64,000 bases of DNA from Pelagibacteraceae bacterium AG-461-B04 (lineage in GTDB: Bacteria > Pseudomonadota > Alphaproteobacteria > Pelagibacterales > AG-422-B15), in NCBI GenBank assembly GCA_003211835.1, contig QCRN01000001.1, positions 72,001 to 136,000 on the forward strand, read 5' to 3'. Below, one piece after another: positions 58,178 to 64,000 of this stretch (its first letter is position 1; every line of letters begins with the position of its first letter). The position numbers and the translations under genes are program-made. The notes under the pieces are model-generated. The model did not search any database and was not told the origin of the DNA. It saw only the letters and a list, made by a program, of their open reading frames with translations.

Positions 58178-61135
58178 TTATTCAATTGGCAGTTTGAACT
58201 TTACGAGAGATACCCCGTCTTTATTATCTTTTATTTCACTTCTTTCCGACTCCGTAGCAAGTCTTAGAATATTTAATTGGTTTTCAGCGTGTCGGTTAGC
58301 TATCCCTGTTGCTGGAGATGCAGATGCTTTCCTTCCAATAAATAAGAGTTCTTCATATTTACCGGTTATTGACTGATTAACTGACTCTACTCTATGCTTT
58401 ACAAAACGAAATGCCCCCATATTTGACGGCTCTTCTTGAACCCAGTAAATTTCAGCTTGAGGGTACTCTAGCAATTCTTCTTTTAAAGCTTCATAAGGGA
58501 ACGGATACAATTGATCAAACCTTAAAATCTGAATATTTTCTTGTTTACGCTTCTCAACATAATCATCTAACTCAAAATAAATTTTTCCTGAGCAAAGAAG
58601 TAGTCTATTAATTTTAGATTTTTCAATTTTAGAAAGTTCTTTTCTTAAAATACGGTGAAAAGTTGAACCATTTGTAAACTCGGCAATATCAGAGACATTC
58701 TTTTTATGTCTAAGAGTTGATTTAGGAGTCATTATCACAAGCGGCTTACGAAAATCTCTTAGCAATTGTCTTCTAAGAACATGAAAGTAATTTGCGGGTG
58801 AAGTACAGTTAACTACTTGAATATTATCTTCAGCACAGAGTTGTAAGAATCTCTCTAGTCTTCCACTTGTATGTTCAGGACCTTGACCTTCATGTCCATG
58901 TGGCAGCAAGAGTGTTAGTCCTGACATTCTTAACCACTTCCTTTCACCCGTTGTAATGAACTGATCAATTATAGTTTGTGCATTATTTGCAAAATCACCA
59001 AATTGCCCCTCCCACAAAACTAAGGTTCGAGGATCTACTTGAGAATAACCATATTCAAATCCAAGGACTCCATACTCAGACAAAAAGCTATCGATGATTT
59101 CAAAGAAGCCCTGTTCATTTCTAAAATGCCTCAGAGGCACAAACCTATCTTCGTTAACTTGATCATATAGCACAGAGTGTCTTTGACTAAAAGTTCCTCT
59201 ACCAGAGTCTTGTCCTGATAGCCTTACGCCATATCCTTCAGCCAATAGTGATGCAAACGCGAGAGACTCGGCGGTCGACCAATCCACTCCTTTTCCCTCA
59301 TTGATACTGTTTAGGCGATCGTCATAAATTTTTTTGATTCTTTTATGAGGACTAAAATCTTTAGGTATTTGATGAATTTCTTTTCCAATTTTTTTAAATT
59401 CATCTTCGGTTATAGAAGTTTGTCCCCGTCTAGCATCTATAGATGCAACATTTATTCCTTTCCATGAACCCTCAAGCCAGTCGGCTTTATTAGGTTTATA
59501 AGATTTTGCAGATGCTAGCTCTTCATTTAACTTTTCATTATATGATGAAATTTCATTATCAATATCATCCAAAGTTAATACACCTTCATCAATTAATCTT
59601 TGCTGATATATATTTAGAGTTGTCGCATGCTCCTTAATTTTTTGATACATTAATGGTTGCGTAAATTCTGGTAAATCCATTTCATTATGGCCGGCTCTAC
59701 GATAGCAAAACATATCTACAACGACATCAGTCTTAAATTTATTTCTGAATTCAACAGCAAGCCTACAAACATGAACTACAGACTCAACATCATCTCCGTT
59801 AACGTGAAATATAGGTGCCTGAATAATCTTAGCAATTTCAGTACAATAAGGAGCCGATCGTCCATAATGAGGCACAGTTGTAAAACCTATTTGATTATTG
59901 ATTACAAAATGAATTGTTCCCCCAGTTCGAAAACCTCTTAATTGTGACATCGCAAATGTTTCAGCAACTACTCCTTGACCTGCCATGGCTGCATCGCCAT
60001 GAATGAGCAGACCCATGACTTTGTCATTGGTTTTGTCTTTAAGTAAAGTTTGCTCTGCTCTTACCTTTCCCATAACAACGGGGTCAACTGCCTCAAGATG
60101 GGATGGATTTGGAGTTAACGAAAGGTGAATCTTTTTATCTTCAAATTCTCTATCACTAGAAATACCTAAATGATATTTAACATCACCTGATCCAAGTATT
60201 TCATTTGGATCTTCACCACCTCCTTCAAACTTTGCCATTATAGACCTCAGAGGAACCTCCATAACTGATGACAATAATGTCAACCTTCCTCTGTGAGCTG
60301 TACCAATGTAAATATCTTCAATTCCAGATAGACAACTTTGTTTGATTATTTGCTCTATACCCGGAATAGTTGCCTCACTTCCAACTAATCCAAAACGTTT
60401 TGTGCCAATAAATTTTTTATCTAAAAACTTCTCAAACATCTCCGCTTCTAATAAGCGTTTGAAAATAGCTTTTTTTCCATTTGTAGTAAATTGAGTTTTA
60501 TTTCTAACTTCTTCTATTCTTTCTTGAACCCATTGTTTTTGATCTGCGTCCTGAATATGAACAAATTCTACACCTATAGAACCACAGTATGTCTCTTTTA
60601 AAATATTAATAATTTCATTTAGTGTTGTGAAATTAAGTCCAAGGCTTCCATCAATAAATATTTCTTTACTGAGGTCTTTCTCTTCAAAACCATAATTTCT
60701 GTAATCTAATTCAGGATAATTTTTTATCTCTTTTAAATTTAATGGATCAAGTTGAGATGCTAAATGGCCATTAACCCTAAAAGCTCGAATTAGTCTTATT
60801 GCTCTAATTGAGTCATATATTTGTTCTTTTAATTTGTCTGAAGAAATACTTGTGCTGATAGTTTCATTAATTTTGTAAGACTTTTTTTCCCAAGAACTAT
60901 TAATATTAATTGCTAAGTCTTCTTCAGTTACAAAATCGTTATTTGCCCAACTAGCTCTTAAAATATTTTGTTCATTTAAATTTTTTGATAATTCTGAAAA
61001 AAAAATTTTCCAATCTTCTGGTATTTGATTTGGATCAGTTTGATACTTTTCATACATTTGCTCAATATAGGTGGCATTAGAACCATGCAAGAAAGAGGTT
61101 TTGTCATAAATATCATTTGTTGAGGTTTTGGCCAT
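58178..61135 (-). CDS. sucA: 2-oxoglutarate dehydrogenase E1
   Basis: A 985-residue thiamine-diphosphate decarboxylase of the TCA cycle. TSFLHGSNATYIEQMYEKY starts the protein; GTAHRGRL, HGDAAMAGQGVVAE and the ThDP/Mg region NNQIGFTT are clear. SGQDSGRGTFSQRHSVL marks the second half. The order sucD-sucA-sucB-lpd on the minus strand gives the whole complex. It shows a full oxidative TCA step. Confidence 0.98.
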   Translation of the reverse strand: MAKTSTNDIYDKTSFLHGSNATYIEQMYEKYQTDPNQIPEDWKIFFSELSKNLNEQNILRASWANNDFVTEEDLAININSSWEKKSYKINETISTSISSDKLKEQIYDSIRAIRLIRAFRVNGHLASQLDPLNLKEIKNYPELDYRNYGFEEKDLSKEIFIDGSLGLNFTTLNEIINILKETYCGSIGVEFVHIQDADQKQWVQERIEEVRNKTQFTTNGKKAIFKRLLEAEMFEKFLDKKFIGTKRFGLVGSEATIPGIEQIIKQSCLSGIEDIYIGTAHRGRLTLLSSVMEVPLRSIMAKFEGGGEDPNEILGSGDVKYHLGISSDREFEDKKIHLSLTPNPSHLEAVDPVVMGKVRAEQTLLKDKTNDKVMGLLIHGDAAMAGQGVVAETFAMSQLRGFRTGGTIHFVINNQIGFTTVPHYGRSAPYCTEIAKIIQAPIFHVNGDDVESVVHVCRLAVEFRNKFKTDVVVDMFCYRRAGHNEMDLPEFTQPLMYQKIKEHATTLNIYQQRLIDEGVLTLDDIDNEISSYNEKLNEELASAKSYKPNKADWLEGSWKGINVASIDARRGQTSITEDEFKKIGKEIHQIPKDFSPHKRIKKIYDDRLNSINEGKGVDWSTAESLAFASLLAEGYGVRLSGQDSGRGTFSQRHSVLYDQVNEDRFVPLRHFRNEQGFFEIIDSFLSEYGVLGFEYGYSQVDPRTLVLWEGQFGDFANNAQTIIDQFITTGERKWLRMSGLTLLLPHGHEGQGPEHTSGRLERFLQLCAEDNIQVVNCTSPANYFHVLRRQLLRDFRKPLVIMTPKSTLRHKKNVSDIAEFTNGSTFHRILRKELSKIEKSKINRLLLCSGKIYFELDDYVEKRKQENIQILRFDQLYPFPYEALKEELLEYPQAEIYWVQEEPSNMGAFRFVKHRVESVNQSITGKYEELLFIGRKASASPATGIANRHAENQLNILRLATESERSEIKDNKDGVSLVKFKLPIE

Positions 61136-61149
61136 TCAGTAAAATTACT

Positions 61150-62031
61150 TTAGATTTGATTCTTCAATACCTCAAGTAAAGTCGACCCTAATGCTGCTGG
61201 AGAATTTGAAATTTTGATGCCAGCTTCTTTCATTGCTTCAATTTTATCCTCTGCTCCGCCTTTTCCGCCAGAAACAATTGCACCAGCATGTCCCATTCTT
61301 CTGCCTGGTGGAGCTGAGGTCCCAGCAATAAAGCCCACCGTAGGTTTTTTTGTATTTTGTTTCTTTAAAAATTCTGCAGCTTCCTCCTCTGCAGATCCTC
61401 CAATTTCTCCAATCATAATTATCGACTCAGTTTCTGGATCAGCAAGGAACAAATCTAAACAATCAATGAAATTAGTTCCATTTACTGGATCTCCTCCTAT
61501 GCCAATACATGTAGATTGACCCAAGCCTGCTACTGTTGTTTGATATACTGCCTCATAAGTAAGAGTTCCTGATCGTGAAACAATACCTACATTACCTTTT
61601 TTATGAATATGAGCTGGCATGATGCCTATTTTGCACTCGTCGGGCGTAATTATCCCTGGACAGTTAGGACCAATTAACCTTGAAGATGAAGAACTTAATC
61701 TATCTTTAACTTTCATCATATCCATCACAGGAATACCTTCTGTAATGCAAACAATTAATTCAATCTCACTGTCAATCGCTTCAATGATCGCGTTTGCTGC
61801 GTAGGGTGGTGGAACATAAATAACTGTGGCATTAGCATTAGTTTTTTCTTTCGCTTCTTTTACTGTATTGAAAACTGGAAGTTCAAGATGCATTGACCCA
61901 CCTTTTTTAGGCGTAACACCTCCAACCATGTTTGTCCCATATTTGATAGCTTGCTCAGAATGAAAAGTTCCCTGTGCTCCAGTAAACCCCTGACAAATAA
62001 CTCTTGTATCTTTGTTGACGATAACAGACAT
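61150..62031 (-). CDS. sucD: succinyl-CoA synthetase alpha subunit
   Basis: A 293-residue CoA-binding subunit. The phospho-histidine is His248 in [13 protein letters not shown]. Other motifs are [16 protein letters not shown] and GPNCPGII. It overlaps sucC by one base. Confidence 0.98.
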   Translation of the reverse strand: MSVIVNKDTRVICQGFTGAQGTFHSEQAIKYGTNMVGGVTPKKGGSMHLELPVFNTVKEAKEKTNANATVIYVPPPYAANAIIEAIDSEIELIVCITEGIPVMDMMKVKDRLSSSSSRLIGPNCPGIITPDECKIGIMPAHIHKKGNVGIVSRSGTLTYEAVYQTTVAGLGQSTCIGIGGDPVNGTNFIDCLDLFLADPETESIIMIGEIGGSAEEEAAEFLKKQNTKKPTVGFIAGTSAPPGRRMGHAGAIVSGGKGGAEDKIEAMKEAGIKISNSPAALGSTLLEVLKNQI

Positions 62032-63188
62032 TAAACAAGCTTAACTATTTTTTTTGCAGCATCATCAAGGTCATTTGCCGAAATGATTTCTATACCTGAA
62101 TTTTCAAGGATCTGCTTTCCTTGGTCCACATTAGTGCCCTCTAATCTAACAACAAGAGGAACAGAAATTTTTAATTCCTTTGCTGCAGAAACAATTCCCT
62201 CGGCAATAACATCACATCTCATAATGCCACCAAATATATTCACGAGTATCCCTTTAACACCCTGGTCTGAAAGGATGATTTTAAAAGCACTTGAGACTTT
62301 TTCTTTTGACGCGCCCCCGCCAACATCTAAGAAATTTGCAGGTTCGCCGCCATACATTTTAATAATATCAAGACTAGCCATCGCAAGTCCTGCTCCATTT
62401 ACCATACATCCTATATTCCCATCCAATTTAATATAGGCAAGGTCATATTTTGCTGCTTCCCTCTCATATTCATCTTCTTCATTTTCATCTCTTAATTCTT
62501 CAATTTCGGGGTGACGATAAATTGCATTATCATCAAAGTTTACTTTTGCGTCTAAACATAAAAGTTTATTTGTATTTGTAACTATTAGAGGATTAACTTC
62601 AACAAGACTTGCATCTTTTTCAATAAAAAATAAATACATATTTTTAATCAGATCCGACAATTGATTATTTAAATCATCATCTATTTCAAAAGCCTTTTGA
62701 ATAATTTTAATATCATTCTTTGTAACACCTATTGATGGTTCAATTTGAACTGTAGTAATATTTTCAGGCGTATCAGCGGCAACTGCTTCTATATCCATGC
62801 CTCCCATTTTAGAAACTATAAATGCAACTTTACTAGTTGATCGGTCTAGCAGACATGAGAGATATAATTCCTTTTCTATATCAGAACCATTTTCGATGTA
62901 AATGCGTTTAACCTCTTTACCTGATGCTCCAGTTTGAGGAGTAACTAAATTCATGCCATACATTTTTTTCGCTTCGTTAAGGGCATCTTCTTTAGTAGAA
63001 ACAACTTTGACACCTCCGCCTTTTCCTCTTCCGCCTGCATGTATTTGAGCCTTCACTACCCACACTGGACCTACAACTTCATTTACAGCTCTTTCTATCT
63101 CATCTGCACTATAAGCTACAGAGCCTGATGAAACAGGAATGTTATAACCTCTAAACAAATCCTTGGCTTGATGTTCGTGAATGTTCAT
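62031..63188 (-). CDS. sucC: succinyl-CoA synthetase beta subunit
   Basis: A 385-residue ATP-grasp subunit giving ATP or GTP from succinyl-CoA. It starts [18 protein letters not shown] and has [40 protein letters not shown] and [15 protein letters not shown]. It sits two bases after mdh and one base into sucD. Normal length. Confidence 0.98.
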   Translation of the reverse strand: MNIHEHQAKDLFRGYNIPVSSGSVAYSADEIERAVNEVVGPVWVVKAQIHAGGRGKGGGVKVVSTKEDALNEAKKMYGMNLVTPQTGASGKEVKRIYIENGSDIEKELYLSCLLDRSTSKVAFIVSKMGGMDIEAVAADTPENITTVQIEPSIGVTKNDIKIIQKAFEIDDDLNNQLSDLIKNMYLFFIEKDASLVEVNPLIVTNTNKLLCLDAKVNFDDNAIYRHPEIEELRDENEEDEYEREAAKYDLAYIKLDGNIGCMVNGAGLAMASLDIIKMYGGEPANFLDVGGGASKEKVSSAFKIILSDQGVKGILVNIFGGIMRCDVIAEGIVSAAKELKISVPLVVRLEGTNVDQGKQILENSGIEIISANDLDDAAKKIVKLV

Positions 63189-63190
63189 AT

Positions 63191-64000
63191 TTACTTTAAT
63201 GAGGGATCTATGTTTTTAGCTGCATCAAATAATTCATTTACAGCTTCTATTGAAGTATCAAAATGTTTTTTTTCTTCAGGATCTAAGTCTAATTCAACAA
63301 CTTGTTCAATTCCTCCTGATCCGATAATAACAGGAACACCAACATAAAGATCTGAAACGCCGTATTCCCCATTTAAATACGCAGCACAAGGTAAAGTTTT
63401 CTTTTTATTATTTAGATAAGAGTCAGCCATTTCAATTCCAGACGCTGCCGGACCATAAAATGCGGACCCAACTTCTAACAATTTTACTACTTCAGCTCCT
63501 CCCTTCCGGGTTCTGTCAATTATTTCATCAAGTTTTGATTGTGATATTTGACCTTGGTTTACTAGATCCATCAGGGGCTTTCCACTCACCGTTGTTCTAT
63601 TAGGAACGGGAACCATAGTATCTCCATGTCCACCCAAAACAAACGAGTCTACCTCACTTATGTGTACATTGAGTTCTTGTGATAAGAAATATTTAAATCT
63701 TGAAGTATCCAGCACGCCTGCCATACCAATCACTTTATTTTTTGGTAAGCCAGAATATTTTTGTAGCGCCATTACAATTACATCTAGTGGATTTGTGATA
63801 CAAATCACAAAAGCATTAGGTGATGTAGATTTGATACCTTCAGCAACTTGTTTAATGATTTTCAAGTTGGTGCCTAAGAGATCGTCTCTTGTCATGCCTG
63901 GTTTTCTTGGCACACCAGCAGTAATTATGATAACATCAGAGTCTCGAGTATCTTCGTAATTATCTGTTCCCGATAAGGAAACATTAAAGCCATCAATTGC
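63191..64000 (-). CDS. mdh: malate dehydrogenase (5' part outside window)
   Basis: Partial gene: the frame is open to the window edge, and the N-terminal NAD loop is not seen. The visible 269 residues include [20 protein letters not shown], the substrate arginines in PRKPGMTR, the NP region ITNPLDVIV, and catalytic His in [11 protein letters not shown]. This is the LDH-like alphaproteobacterial MDH. An internal GTG at 63913 is not a real start, because the family sequence continues upstream. It leads mdh-sucCDAB-lpd. Confidence 0.96.
   Translation of the reverse strand, partial: AIDGFNVSLSGTDNYEDTRDSDVIIITAGVPRKPGMTRDDLLGTNLKIIKQVAEGIKSTSPNAFVICITNPLDVIVMALQKYSGLPKNKVIGMAGVLDTSRFKYFLSQELNVHISEVDSFVLGGHGDTMVPVPNRTTVSGKPLMDLVNQGQISQSKLDEIIDRTRKGGAEVVKLLEVGSAFYGPAASGIEMADSYLNNKKKTLPCAAYLNGEYGVSDLYVGVPVIIGSGGIEQVVELDLDPEEKKHFDTSIEAVNELFDAAKNIDPSLK

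Overview
The window is a gene-dense, AT-rich stretch (about one third G+C by eye) of an alphaproteobacterial chromosome. I found no gene-free stretch longer than about 210 bases, no insertion sequence, no CRISPR array and no rRNA. Alphaproteobacterial markers, from established knowledge of the group, are: the order mdh-sucC-sucD-sucA-sucB-lpd; an F1-only atpHAGDC operon beside priA; the ethylmalonyl-CoA pathway genes ccr, ecm and mcd; a HIG1-type small protein next to pduO and etfBA; a SAM-II riboswitch in front of metX-metW; and the block obg-proB-proA-nadD-rsfS-rlmH-ctpA-rppH. Low G+C, tiny intergenic spaces, ATGA start/stop overlaps and convergent genes that share their stop codons suggest a streamlined marine lineage. 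AEGEAN-169/HIMB59-like bacteria are one possibility; that placement is inference.

Layout. 1-2631 (minus): FAD oxidoreductase (cut by the window edge), GNAT acetyltransferase, hotdog thioesterase, ispH. 2672-8744: RND/MMPL exporter, LolA-like protein and predicted outer-membrane barrel on plus, meeting a FATP-type acyl-CoA synthetase on minus; a candidate lipid-handling module. 8750-11101 (minus): pabC, pabB and a tRNA-Leu(CAA). 11191-13353: YqaA-type membrane protein, DsbB-like protein, coq7, then an HNH nuclease. 13408-21535: carboxylesterase and ecm (minus), facing ccr, mcd, HIG1-like protein, pduO, etfB and etfA (plus). This is the core of the ethylmalonyl-CoA pathway with its cofactor and electron-transfer support. 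21536-31998: tlpA, argH, lptM, lysA, a zinc-ribbon protein, ydcF, plsC, a DUF2125 protein, tyrC, hisC, then a SAM-II-controlled metX-metW and gloB. 31995-37950 (minus): DUF1015, serC, serA, gpmA, phaA, phaB, closely spaced enough to be one operon. 38053-45176 (plus): rplU-rpmA with a clear promoter, obg, proBA, nadD, rsfS, rlmH, ctpA, rppH. 45193-51961 (minus): atpC-atpD-atpG-atpA-atpH and priA. 52021-55515 (plus): transaldolase-like fsa, xerC, an NTF2-like protein, a fatty-acid hydroxylase/sterol desaturase and a membrane protein. 55502-64000 (minus): lpd, sucB, sucA, sucD, sucC and mdh (cut by the window edge).

How the genes fit together. phaA and phaB make 3-hydroxybutyryl-CoA from acetyl-CoA. 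After dehydration (gene not in the window), Ccr carboxylates crotonyl-CoA, Ecm rearranges ethylmalonyl-CoA using adenosyl-B12 made by PduO, and Mcd oxidises methylsuccinyl-CoA, passing electrons to EtfAB. The products feed the TCA enzymes encoded at the right end. gpmA-serA-serC branch to serine. Part of the interest is in what is missing: ftsEX and envC, which act together in cell-wall splitting in other bacteria, are both absent from the two neighbourhoods where alphaproteobacteria usually carry them.
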